Assembly: GCA_944386045.1 (NCBI GenBank)
Contig: CALWZO010000030.1
Coordinates: 1 to 64,000, forward strand
Direction of reading: 5' to 3'
Source of the DNA: an uncultured Clostridia bacterium
GTDB lineage: Bacteria > Bacillota > Clostridia > Oscillospirales > Ruminococcaceae
Length of the DNA: 64,000 bases
Part shown: positions 37,877 through 45,558 of the stretch, one piece after another
How positions within the stretch are numbered: the stretch's first letter is position 1
Layout: each line of letters opens with the position of its first letter
Position numbers and translations under genes: made by a program
Notes under the pieces: generated by a model
What the model was told of the DNA's origin: nothing
Database searches by the model: none
What the model saw: the letters and a program-made list of their open reading frames with translations, nothing else

Positions 37877-38257
37877 ATGGAATTTTTAAAAATATCAGCC
37901 GTAATCTTCATTGCGGTAATTGTAATAAACAGCATACCGGGAGTGGACAAGACAATAAGCGTGCTTGTGTCCGTCAGCGCATGTGTGCTGATACTGGTGC
38001 ATATAATCAGGCGGATAGGGCCGGTTATAGAACTGCTGAAAGCAATGTATGCAGAAAGCGTTCTGGGCGATTTCGAGATAATATTCAAATGCCTTGGAAT
38101 CAGCCTTATCACACAGTTTGTTGCAGATGTGGCAGCGGACAGCGGCAACAAATCGCTCTCCAACCAGATGATATTTGTGGGAAGGGCAGCGATAGTGGCA
38201 CTGGCAATGCCGCTTTTTGCACAGGTTTTGGAACTTATAGGACAACTGACAAGATGA
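37877..38257 (+). CDS. spoIIIAD: Stage III sporulation protein AD
   Basis: A 126-residue protein with four hydrophobic segments, related in sequence to SpoIIIAC, part of the mother-cell membrane channel. The ATG at 37877 starts one base after the spoIIIAC stop; a TTG at 37865 inside spoIIIAC is the alternative. LGISLITQFVADVAADSGN is a typical family block. Its stop codon overlaps the spoIIIAE start as ATGA. Confidence 0.92.
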   Translation: MEFLKISAVIFIAVIVINSIPGVDKTISVLVSVSACVLILVHIIRRIGPVIELLKAMYAESVLGDFEIIFKCLGISLITQFVADVAADSGNKSLSNQMIFVGRAAIVALAMPLFAQVLELIGQLTR

Positions 38258-39312
38258 AAAAATTTTTTATACTTACCATGGCGCTTATAGTTTTTTTCAT
38301 TCCTTTACCGGCATATGCCGGATACGAGGAGGAAATTAACCAGATAGCCCGGGACAACAATATTACGGCGCAGACTGTGGACGAACTGACAGTCGAAGGC
38401 ATTATTCAGTATCTTTATGACTCTGTAAAGGAAAAAGCGGTTCAGCCGGTAAAGACATTTCTTAAATTGTCCGCAGTCATAGCTTTGTGCTGTATTGCCA
38501 AGGCACTTGTACCTGACGAAAAAAACACCGCATCCCTGATAACCGAAAGCGTGGGAACGGTGATTATATTTATAAGCCTTCTTGAGCCGATGCAGGACAT
38601 AATTTATATGGTGTCGGACAATCTGCGGTCGGTTAAAAATTTTATGGCAACTTTTCTGCCGCTTTTTTCGGCCATATGTATGGCCAGCGGCGAATTTCTC
38701 ACATCAAATATATACACCGGCTTTTTCCTTGCGGGTTTGGTGTTTGCGGCAAACTTTTGCCTTGTGTATATTTTGCCGTCGGTCAGGCTGTATTTTGCGC
38801 TGATAATTTCCAATGCCATATCGCCGTATATACGCCTGGAAAGCATAGGTAATCTGTATTTGAAATTTACAAAGCGGGCCATGAGATGTATTGTTTCGGT
38901 TATCTGCTTTGTGCTTACGCTTCAGACGACCATTTCACGGGGAAAGGACACACTGGCAGTGAAAACAGGAAAGCTGATAGCCGGCTCGGCCGTTCCGGTG
39001 ATAGGAAATATCCTGCAGGATGCAATCGGAAGTGTGTATTCAGGCATGGAGGCTATAAAAGGATTTGCAGGGGTAGTGGGCATTTTGGCTGTGGTATATA
39101 TCTTTTTGCCGTCGGTGGTGGTGCTGGCTATATACTGGCTGACGGTAAACTGCCTGGCAGCGGTGGCTGATATATTCGGAACAAAGCCCATATCAGAGTG
39201 TGTAAAAGGTTTTGTCAATGTCATAGAGCTTACGCTTTCGGTGGTGTTTTTGTTTATGACTATGCTGGTGCTGTCATTGACAGTAATGATAAGCCTGACA
39301 AACGGGGTGTGA
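38254..39312 (+). CDS. spoIIIAE: Stage III sporulation protein AE
   Basis: The largest multi-pass subunit of the SpoIIIA channel. The 352-residue protein has a cleavable-looking signal peptide (MKKFFILTMAL through AYA, about residues 1-24), then a short outer region (YEEEINQIARDNNI) and about seven to eight membrane segments. The open frame extends far upstream into spoIIIAD, but the ATG at 38254 overlapping the spoIIIAD stop starts the signal peptide. Family length is about 390, so this one is slightly short. Confidence 0.93.
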   Translation: MKKFFILTMALIVFFIPLPAYAGYEEEINQIARDNNITAQTVDELTVEGIIQYLYDSVKEKAVQPVKTFLKLSAVIALCCIAKALVPDEKNTASLITESVGTVIIFISLLEPMQDIIYMVSDNLRSVKNFMATFLPLFSAICMASGEFLTSNIYTGFFLAGLVFAANFCLVYILPSVRLYFALIISNAISPYIRLESIGNLYLKFTKRAMRCIVSVICFVLTLQTTISRGKDTLAVKTGKLIAGSAVPVIGNILQDAIGSVYSGMEAIKGFAGVVGILAVVYIFLPSVVVLAIYWLTVNCLAAVADIFGTKPISECVKGFVNVIELTLSVVFLFMTMLVLSLTVMISLTNGV

Positions 39313-39313
39313 A

Positions 39314-39757
39314 ATGGACGGAATAGTAAAACGGACAGGATGTCTGTGCATTGTGGGGTACATAATGGGGCTGGTGATGAACATGGCCCCTATGAACAGC
39401 CTACAAAAGTCAATAAGGCTGGCAGGGGCGCTTTATATAATCACTGCTGTATTTGTGCCTCTTTCAGATATTCAGTTTGATTTCAGTATCCCTGACCGGC
39501 AGCGGGACAGCGTACGGCAAAGCCGGTACAGTTATATAGTTGACCGGGCCCGGGAGGAGATAGAATTCAGGGTGTGCGTCCGGCTGGACGAAAAAAATAT
39601 ATCCTATGAAAGCGTCCGGGTGCATATACATGAACAAAGCGATAAGATATATCTGCAAAGTGTAAATATTGCAGGTGTGACTGAAGCTGACAGGAGCAGG
39701 GTTGTAAGTGCCCTGGAAGAAATTGCGGAAAAGGAAAAAATAGTTTTTGGTGATTAA
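39314..39757 (+). CDS. spoIIIAF: Stage III sporulation protein AF
   Basis: A 147-residue subunit with two N-terminal membrane segments (about 8-25 and 32-50) and a soluble domain. SpoIIIAF domains share the ring-building motif fold with AG and AH; the segment SVRVHIHEQSDKIYLQSVNI fits it. The ATG follows spoIIIAE by one base. The stop is one base before the chosen spoIIIAG start. Confidence 0.88.
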   Translation: MDGIVKRTGCLCIVGYIMGLVMNMAPMNSLQKSIRLAGALYIITAVFVPLSDIQFDFSIPDRQRDSVRQSRYSYIVDRAREEIEFRVCVRLDEKNISYESVRVHIHEQSDKIYLQSVNIAGVTEADRSRVVSALEEIAEKEKIVFGD

Positions 39758-39758
39758 G

Positions 39759-40298
39759 ATGATAAAACTCAGCAGTAATCCGGTAATTAAAAAAATATGG
39801 GAAAAGTTTGGCTTCAATGTTTTTATACTGATGGGAGTTTTGGGTGTGATCCTCATATCTTTGTCCGAACTGCCCAAAGAAAAAAACGACGAAACAGCAC
39901 AGGCGTACAGTGCAGAAGAGTACAGAAAAAATATGGAAGAAGAGCTTACCCGGCTGTTGTCAGCCGTAAACGGCGCCGGTCAGGTGCAGGTGATGATAAC
40001 GCTGGAATCGGGAGAAGAAACAGTTTATGCCTGGCAGGAAAAAACATCGGATGATGTGCAGAAACAGGACGGTGAAAGCACAACGCAAAGGACTACATAT
40101 GAAAACGAGGTGGTCATGGTAAGTGCCGGAAGCGACAAGCAGGCGCTGGTGGAAAAAACCATGCAGCCGGCTGTCCAGGGCGTTGTTGTTGTATGTCGGG
40201 GAGCAGATGACATACAGGTGGTAAGTGATATTACAAATGCTGTTTCTGTGGCGCTGAATGTGCCGACAAACAGGGTTTGTGTAATAAAAATGCAATAA
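39759..40298 (+). CDS. spoIIIAG: Stage III sporulation protein AG
   Basis: A 179-residue protein with one membrane segment (about 20-38) and a ring-building-motif domain that in B. subtilis forms a large 30-fold ring in the intermembrane space. The domain contains LLSAVNGAGQVQVMITLESG and QGVVVVCRGADDIQVVSDITNAV, both typical of the family. Possible starts are TTG at 39747, GTG at 39750 and ATG at 39759; the last has GGTGA upstream and is used here. Confidence 0.93.
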   Translation: MIKLSSNPVIKKIWEKFGFNVFILMGVLGVILISLSELPKEKNDETAQAYSAEEYRKNMEEELTRLLSAVNGAGQVQVMITLESGEETVYAWQEKTSDDVQKQDGESTTQRTTYENEVVMVSAGSDKQALVEKTMQPAVQGVVVVCRGADDIQVVSDITNAVSVALNVPTNRVCVIKMQ

Positions 40299-40311
40299 AT
40301 CGGAGGGTATT

Positions 40312-40914
40312 ATGAAAAATATCAATAAACAAAGAAAGGCTTCATTGCTTGTTTTAACTTTTGCCATGGCACTGGCTATCTATCTTAACCGGCAGTACGC
40401 CAGAGGCACAGCAGACAATTATATTTCAGTGGATGATACAATACAGCAGACAAACGCCCGGGCAGAAATGGATCAGTCGGATATGCTGATGAGCAGTGAT
40501 GATTACGAAACAAAAAATTACGGTGATGCGCAGCTGGTGGCAACAACCCGGACAGACAGCGAAAAATATTTTGAAGAGGCCAGGCTGGCAAGACAGAAAA
40601 GCCGCGATGAGGCGCTGGACACTCTGCAAACAACGCTGAAAAATGCCAAGCTGACCGACGATGAGAAAAAGCAGGCGACAGAGGAACTGTCCAAAATAAT
40701 TCAGGATATGACCACTGAAACAGATATAGAGAATATGGTAAAAGCCAAAGGCTTCAGCGATTGTGTCGCCAGCATAGCTCAGGATAAAATTTCCATAGCA
40801 GTGCGGACCACAGGCGGCGAATTGGCCAAAGCCGATGTGGCAAAAATCAGGGATATAGTTTTGTCAAAAACCACAATTTCTTCACAAAATATTGTAGTGG
40901 TAGAAGTAAAATAG
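40312..40914 (+). CDS. spoIIIAH: Stage III sporulation protein AH
   Basis: Mother-cell membrane protein that pairs with forespore SpoIIQ to bridge the two membranes. The 200-residue protein has one N-terminal membrane segment (about 9-26), a charged linker (about 30-90) and a C-terminal ring-building-motif domain with MVKAKGFSDCVASIAQDKIS. CGGAGGG precedes the ATG. Its last codons overlap a vegetative promoter for asp23. Confidence 0.93.
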   Translation: MKNINKQRKASLLVLTFAMALAIYLNRQYARGTADNYISVDDTIQQTNARAEMDQSDMLMSSDDYETKNYGDAQLVATTRTDSEKYFEEARLARQKSRDEALDTLQTTLKNAKLTDDEKKQATEELSKIIQDMTTETDIENMVKAKGFSDCVASIAQDKISIAVRTTGGELAKADVAKIRDIVLSKTTISSQNIVVVEVK

Positions 40915-40916
40915 TG

Positions 40917-40945
40917 TTGTTATATTTATGCATTAGTGGTATAAT
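40917..40945 (+). promoter_or_regulatory. Sigma-A promoter of the asp23-nusB-recN operon
   Basis: TTGTTA (40917-40922), 17-nt spacer, TATAAT (40940-40945), with TG one base upstream of the -10 (extended). It begins 3 nt after the spoIIIAH stop. It gives a leader of about 100 nt before asp23. Confidence 0.78.
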
Positions 40946-40968
40946 AACATAAAAACGCAGGCGGTTTT

Positions 40969-41014
40969 GTTGCATAGCTGCGGAATAATTCTCATAAAAT
41001 GCAGTTTATGCAAC
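40969..41014 (+). other. Hairpin in the asp23 leader
   Basis: GTTGCATA (40969-40976) pairs perfectly with TATGCAAC (41007-41014), extended by CTGC/GCAG across a 1/2-nt internal bulge, around a 19-nt loop. There is no T-run after it, so it is not a simple terminator. It may be a regulatory or mRNA-stabilising leader structure. Confidence 0.6.
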
Positions 41015-41049
41015 ATTGCGCCGGTTATATTTAATAGGAGGCAATATAT

Positions 41050-41406
41050 ATGGAAGTTAAAAACACATATAACCAGGAAGGCGGACTGAAAATATCTATG
41101 TCAGTCATAGAGAAAGTTGCCAGACTGGCGGCCTTAGAGGTAGACGGGGTCAAAGATGTGTCTGTGGGTACAACCGGCGTAAAAGGTTTTTTTGCCAGAA
41201 CAAACCTTCCCAAGGCTGTTGGAGTCAACATGTACGGCGGTGTGGCAGAAATTACCGTAAGCGTTATAGTAAAATACGGATGCAGGCTGCCATCTGTCTG
41301 CAAAGCTATACAGCAGTCGGTAAAATCCGGTGTTCAGAATATGACGGATATAACTGTTTCAAAGGTAAATATAATTGTAAGCGGTGTGGAAGCCGTTGAA
41401 ATGTAA
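41050..41406 (+). CDS. Asp23/Gls24 family envelope stress response protein
   Basis: A 118-residue Asp23-family protein. It has the family core LKISMSVIEKVARLAALEVDGV and the second part VNMYGGVAEITVSVIVKYG. In staphylococci Asp23 is an alkaline-shock protein at the membrane; in many Clostridia the copy next to nusB (YqhY type) is thought to tune fatty acid synthesis. This one is a YqhY-like case by position. TAGGAGG precedes the ATG. A leader of about 100 nt with a hairpin separates it from its promoter. Confidence 0.9.
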   Translation: MEVKNTYNQEGGLKISMSVIEKVARLAALEVDGVKDVSVGTTGVKGFFARTNLPKAVGVNMYGGVAEITVSVIVKYGCRLPSVCKAIQQSVKSGVQNMTDITVSKVNIIVSGVEAVEM

Positions 41407-41424
41407 CAGCCAAACAGAGGATTA

Positions 41425-41442
41425 AAACGGGTCAGCCCGTTT
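41425..41442 (+). other. Small hairpin between asp23 and nusB
   Basis: AAACGGG, TCAG loop, CCCGTTT: a 7-bp perfect stem in the 60-nt gap. It lacks a T-run and is followed by the nusB ribosome-binding site, so it is more likely an mRNA processing or partial-attenuation element than a terminator. Confidence 0.45.
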
Positions 41443-41466
41443 AAATAAAGGAAGAAAAAGGTAAAT

Positions 41467-41886
41467 ATGAACAGACATAAATCAAGAGAAAATGCATTTA
41501 TAGCCGTTTTTGAGGCCGGCTTCAGCTCCAATGATCTGGATGATATACTGGCGGTGACACAGGAATTGCCGGAATATGAGGAATATATGCTGGACGACTT
41601 TGCACTGGAACTTATCAAAAATTATTATGACCATGCCGATGAAGTAAACGACATGATACAGTCAAAGCTGAAAAACTGGAAAGCAAACAGAATTTCCCGT
41701 GTGTCCAGCGCCATACTTCGCCTGGGTACTGCGGAAATGATGTACTCCAAAGAGGATATGGACAGCGTTGTAATAAACGAGGCTGTGGAACTGAGCAAAA
41801 AGTTTGCCGGTGAAAACGACTATCAGTTTATAAACGGTGTCCTGGGCGCTGTTTCCAAGGAGCTCAGGGGAAACAGCCAGTCATGA
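41467..41886 (+). CDS. nusB: Transcription antitermination factor NusB
   Basis: RNA-binding factor that joins NusE in rRNA antitermination complexes. The 139-residue helical protein begins HKSRENAFIAVFEAGF, where the usual RxxA(L/F) start is visible. It has the C-terminal half with RISRVSSAILRLGTAEM and VVINEAVELSKKFAGENDYQFINGVLGAV, the strongest NusB signature. It overlaps the next gene by 4 nt (ATGA). Confidence 0.95.
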   Translation: MNRHKSRENAFIAVFEAGFSSNDLDDILAVTQELPEYEEYMLDDFALELIKNYYDHADEVNDMIQSKLKNWKANRISRVSSAILRLGTAEMMYSKEDMDSVVINEAVELSKKFAGENDYQFINGVLGAVSKELRGNSQS

Positions 41887-42800
41887 TCACTCTGGGCATA
41901 GACACCAGCAATTATGCCACATCTGTGGCGCTGGTGGACAATGACAGACATGAAATACTGTTTGCCGACAAAAGATTTCTGCCTGTAAAGCAGGGAGAAA
42001 AGGGACTGAGGCAACAGCAGGCATTGTTTTACCATATTCAAAACCTCACCAATATCTTCTCTGACTTTAAAAGAGTGGATATTGGTGCTGTTGGTGTTTC
42101 TGTAAAGCCCAAAGATGATGAAAAATCTTATATGCCCTGTTTTTTGGCCGGCAAAATGAGCGCGCGGTCAATATCCGGAAGCCTGGGGGTGCCGTTGGTG
42201 GAATGTTCACACCAAAGCGGGCATCTTACCAGTGCGCTGTTCGACCTGGATAACCGGGAACTGTTTGACAGCACAATACTGATGCTCCATGTTTCCGGCG
42301 GCACAACTGATATACTCTTGGCCCAGAATGGACAGGTACTGAAAACAATTGGCACATCCCTGGACCTGTTTGCCGGACAGGCAGTGGACAGGCTGGGTGT
42401 AAAGCTGGGATTTCCTTTCCCGGCAGGGGAGCACCTGTCGGCACTGGCGGCAACATGCGGCCGGAATATAAAAGTCAGGGTAAGTGTGCACGGCACAAAC
42501 TGTAACCTTTCCGGACTGGAAAACCAATGCGACAAGCTCCTGGCGGAAGGCGCAGACCGTGCATATGCGGCAAAGTATTGCCTTACTTATATAGCGTATA
42601 CACTGATAAAAATGATAGAAAATGCCAGAAAAGAATATGGCCTTCTTCCGGTTGTGCTGGCCGGCGGAGTTATGAGCTCCTGCGTTATAAAACCGATAAT
42701 AGAAAGCAATATAAAAAATTCATTTTTTGTCAGGCCGTCGCTGTCTTCCGACAATCGGGTAGGTGTGGCGGTAAACGCTTACAGAAAACTGAAAAGGTAA
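41883..42800 (+). CDS. TsaD/Kae1-like protein (paralogue of the tRNA t6A enzyme)
   Basis: A 305-residue ASKHA-fold protein of the TsaD/Kae1/Gcp family. It keeps the family's metal ligands HQSGH (His109 and His113), the LHVSGGTTD phosphate loop near 137, DLFAGQAVDRLGVKLG near 160 and VVLAGGVMSS near 258. It is shorter than true TsaD (about 335-340) and lacks the usual GPGL segment, having AVGVSVKPKDDEKSYMPCF instead. In Clostridia a second Kae1-like gene often sits between nusB and xseA. A genuine tsaD is presumably elsewhere. The exact role is unknown; it could bind ATP and tRNA or act as a chaperone (inference). Confidence 0.78.
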   Translation: MITLGIDTSNYATSVALVDNDRHEILFADKRFLPVKQGEKGLRQQQALFYHIQNLTNIFSDFKRVDIGAVGVSVKPKDDEKSYMPCFLAGKMSARSISGSLGVPLVECSHQSGHLTSALFDLDNRELFDSTILMLHVSGGTTDILLAQNGQVLKTIGTSLDLFAGQAVDRLGVKLGFPFPAGEHLSALAATCGRNIKVRVSVHGTNCNLSGLENQCDKLLAEGADRAYAAKYCLTYIAYTLIKMIENARKEYGLLPVVLAGGVMSSCVIKPIIESNIKNSFFVRPSLSSDNRVGVAVNAYRKLKR

Positions 42801-42803
42801 TCT

Positions 42804-44006
42804 ATGGACAAAATTTTATCGGTAAGCTCCTTGAATTTATATGTAAAATCGATTTTGGAGCAGGATGAAAATTTAAGATTTATCGCAGTGGAAGGGGAAC
42901 TTTCCAATTTTAAAAAGTATCCGTCCGGCCACTGTTATTTTTCCCTCAAAGATGCGGCATCTGCCATAAGGGGCGTTATGTTTTCCTTCTATGCGTCAAA
43001 CCTGTCTTTCAAACCGGAGAACGGAATGAAGGTTATCGTAAAAGGCAAGGTTTCCTTGTATGAGAAAAGCGGGGACTATCAGATAAATGTCACCGACATG
43101 TTTCTCAGCGGAGAAGGCGCGTACCGGCTGGCCTTTGAAAGGCTGAAAGAAAAGCTGGAAAAAGAGGGACTGTTTGACACATCACGCAAAAAGTCTCTGC
43201 CGGCTGTTCCGTTTAAGGTCGGTGTGGCCACATCTGTAAAAGGCGCTGCGTTGCACGATATTTTGAGCACCGCCCAAAGACGATTTCCCTGTGCACAGAT
43301 AGTGCTGGCGCCCTGTGCAGTTCAGGGGCAGGAGGCGGAAGCGTCTGTCGTTCGTGCGATAAAAGCGCTGGACCGGGCAGATGATATACAGGTGATAATT
43401 ATAGCCAGGGGCGGCGGCAGCAAAGAGGATCTTTGGGTGTTTAACAGTGAGGAAATAGCCAGGGTGGCATTTGCCTGCAAAAAACCTACTGTAAGCGCCA
43501 TAGGTCATGAGATAGACTTTTCAATCCTGGATTTTGTGTGCGATGTCCGCGCAGCTACGCCAACAGCGGCAGCTGAAATAGTTTTTCCGGACAGGAACAG
43601 CCTGTACATGAATTTGATTTCTGTCGAAAAAAGTCTGTCATCAAGTATGGACAGGCTTATAAAATATAAAGAAAACCAGCTGAAACTGGCAGAAAAATCC
43701 GACGGTTTTATCCGAACACTGAACATGGTACGGATAAACCGGGCCCGGCTGAAAAATATTTCCCGGACATTGAAATCCGGCATAAATTCAAAGCTGGAAA
43801 AGCGGCAGCTGGACTTAAAGGCCAAGACACAGATTTTGGAACAGCAAAGCCCGCTGGCAAACCTTAAAAGAGGGTACGCCCTTATTTATAAAGACAATTC
43901 GCCTGCAAAGGCTTATAACTTTACAGCCGGGGAAACTGTGCAAATTTTGACATACAGCCAGAAACTGGAATGTGAAGTGAAAAAATGCGAAATTAGAAAG
44001 GATTGA
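42804..44006 (+). CDS. xseA: Exodeoxyribonuclease VII large subunit
   Basis: Catalytic subunit of the single-strand-specific exonuclease VII used in mismatch repair and DNA clean-up. The 400-residue protein has an N-terminal OB fold (YFSLKDAASAIRGVMF near 45). The central nuclease domain contains GVATSVKGAALHDIL near 137, IIARGGGSKEDLW near 194 and SAIGHEIDFSILD near 232. A long coiled-coil C-terminal region follows. It starts 3 nt after the TsaD paralogue and is followed by xseB after 6 nt. Confidence 0.96.
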   Translation: MDKILSVSSLNLYVKSILEQDENLRFIAVEGELSNFKKYPSGHCYFSLKDAASAIRGVMFSFYASNLSFKPENGMKVIVKGKVSLYEKSGDYQINVTDMFLSGEGAYRLAFERLKEKLEKEGLFDTSRKKSLPAVPFKVGVATSVKGAALHDILSTAQRRFPCAQIVLAPCAVQGQEAEASVVRAIKALDRADDIQVIIIARGGGSKEDLWVFNSEEIARVAFACKKPTVSAIGHEIDFSILDFVCDVRAATPTAAAEIVFPDRNSLYMNLISVEKSLSSSMDRLIKYKENQLKLAEKSDGFIRTLNMVRINRARLKNISRTLKSGINSKLEKRQLDLKAKTQILEQQSPLANLKRGYALIYKDNSPAKAYNFTAGETVQILTYSQKLECEVKKCEIRKD

Positions 44007-44012
44007 GCCGCA

Positions 44013-44213
44013 TTGGAGATGACCTATGAGAAAGCCTACGAAAGGCTGGAAGAAATATCACAAGCTTTGTCAAAAAATGATATAGCCCTGGACGAATCGC
44101 TGGAGCTGTATGCGGAAGGAGTAAAACTGCTTAACTTTTGCAACTCAAAGCTGCGGCGGGCAAAACTGAAGCTTGAGGATATAAACGGAAATAATCTGGA
44201 GGGGGAACTGTAA
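44013..44213 (+). CDS. xseB: Exodeoxyribonuclease VII small subunit
   Basis: Small helical subunit of exonuclease VII, 66 residues, with the typical TYEKAYERLEEISQAL, DIALDESLELYAEGVKLL and CNSKLRRAKLKLEDI blocks. The start is either TTG at 44013, which has AAAGGA 10 nt upstream, or ATG at 44019, which has GGAG too close. TTG seems better supported. The stop overlaps the ispA start by one base (TAATG). Confidence 0.93.
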   Translation: MEMTYEKAYERLEEISQALSKNDIALDESLELYAEGVKLLNFCNSKLRRAKLKLEDINGNNLEGEL

Positions 44214-45082
44214 TGGATACCAGCCAGTATATTATAAGAACAGAACAGGAACTGGAAAAATGTTGTGACGAGTTTTTCTATGCAGACTCCGAGGTTGCCC
44301 GTGCGGCAAGATATTCACTGCTCAATGCCGGAAAGCGAACCAGGGCAATCCTGATTTACCTTACAGCGCAGATGTGCGGCCAGGATTGGCAGGATTATCT
44401 CCGCCTTGCCGCCGGTGTTGAAATGATACACTGCTATTCCCTTATCCATGACGACCTGCCCTGTATGGATGATGACGATTACCGCCGCGGAAAGCCCTCC
44501 TGCCACAAGGTTTTCGGTGAAGCTACGGCATTGCTGGCCGGTGATGCGCTGGCCGGGTGCGGTTTGCAGGTTATTATAAACTCTTCTTTTTCTGACAGCG
44601 AAAAGGTAAAGGCTGTTATGGCTGCCACGGCTGCCATGGGACCCAAAGGAATGATATATGGCCAGGAACTGGACCTGCGGTATGAAAACCGCCCGGCGGA
44701 CAAGCAGACCCTTAACAACATACACAGGCATAAAACCGGCCGGATGATTTCTCTTTGCGGACTGCTGGGCAGTATAAGGTCTGATATCACTGATATACAG
44801 GCCGAAAAGCTGAAAATGTTTTTTGACAATATAGGCCTGGTTTTCCAGATAGTTGACGACATACTTGATGTGGAAGGCGATGCCCGGCTGCTGGGAAAAC
44901 CCATAGGAAGCGATGAGGATAAAAACAAATCCACTTTTGTCAGTCTCTATGGCCTGGAGCAGTCAAAAGAAATAGCCCGGCAACTGACATTACGGGCGGA
45001 AAATGCCGTACGAGAGGCCTTTGGTGACAAGGCAGACCAGCTGGTAGAATACACCACCTACCTGCTGAACAGAAAAAAATAG
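44213..45082 (+). CDS. ispA: Geranyl/farnesyl diphosphate synthase (polyprenyl synthetase)
   Basis: Trans-prenyltransferase making geranyl and farnesyl diphosphate from IPP and DMAPP, the substrate for UppS. The 289-residue protein has the first aspartate-rich motif DDLPCMDDDDYRRGKP (about residue 80) and the second, DDILDVEGD (about 216). GAGKR-type LNAGKRTRAIL lies near residue 37. Chain length is inferred, not proven, from motif and length. In the operon xseA-xseB-ispA-(yuiD)-dxs it adds to the MEP genes near the start of the window. Confidence 0.94.
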   Translation: MDTSQYIIRTEQELEKCCDEFFYADSEVARAARYSLLNAGKRTRAILIYLTAQMCGQDWQDYLRLAAGVEMIHCYSLIHDDLPCMDDDDYRRGKPSCHKVFGEATALLAGDALAGCGLQVIINSSFSDSEKVKAVMAATAAMGPKGMIYGQELDLRYENRPADKQTLNNIHRHKTGRMISLCGLLGSIRSDITDIQAEKLKMFFDNIGLVFQIVDDILDVEGDARLLGKPIGSDEDKNKSTFVSLYGLEQSKEIARQLTLRAENAVREAFGDKADQLVEYTTYLLNRKK

Positions 45083-45093
45083 GATAATTTTCT

Positions 45094-45543
45094 ATGATAT
45101 TGTTTAAAATTTTAACCTCAAACTACATATTGAATGTAACAGCTACAGCGTGGCTGACTGCCCAGGTGCTGAAAACCATTATCGATTTTGCTTTTACCAA
45201 AAAGCTGAAAGCCGAAAGGATGATAGGCGCCGGCGGAATGCCCAGCGCCCATTCGGCTTTTGTCTGCTCACTGGTGATGGCTACCGCAAAACAATGCGGA
45301 TATTCTTCACCGGAGTTTGCCATAGCCCTTGTAATAGCAACTGTCGTAATGTATGACGCCATGGGTGTGCGCAGGGCGGCCGGAGAACAGGCAAAGGTAT
45401 TGAACAAAATTTCCCGGGAACTGTCCAAAGGAAATAACGAAGATATTATCGCGGCAAAAAGACTGAAAGAATTACTGGGCCATACTCCTCTGGAAGTTCT
45501 CGGAGGGGCTTTGGTCGGAATAGCAGTTTCCATGCTGTTTTGA
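45094..45543 (+). CDS. Divergent PAP2 family protein (DUF212, YuiD type)
   Basis: A 149-residue protein with three or four hydrophobic segments. It contains the motif GAGGMPSAHSAFVCSL (about 48-63) and, later, MGVRRAAGEQAKVLN. These match the divergent PAP2/DUF212 family (B. subtilis YuiD), possible phosphatases acting on lipid phosphates in the membrane. A natural substrate near ispA would be a polyprenyl phosphate, but this is only inference from context. Confidence 0.82.
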   Translation: MILFKILTSNYILNVTATAWLTAQVLKTIIDFAFTKKLKAERMIGAGGMPSAHSAFVCSLVMATAKQCGYSSPEFAIALVIATVVMYDAMGVRRAAGEQAKVLNKISRELSKGNNEDIIAAKRLKELLGHTPLEVLGGALVGIAVSMLF

Positions 45544-45558
45544 TGTAAAAGGAGTATT

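Noticed and set aside
37981..38253. 91-codon extension of spoIIIAE into spoIIIAD
   Set aside because: The extension is the spoIIIAD coding region in another phase; the ATG at 38254 starts a signal peptide.
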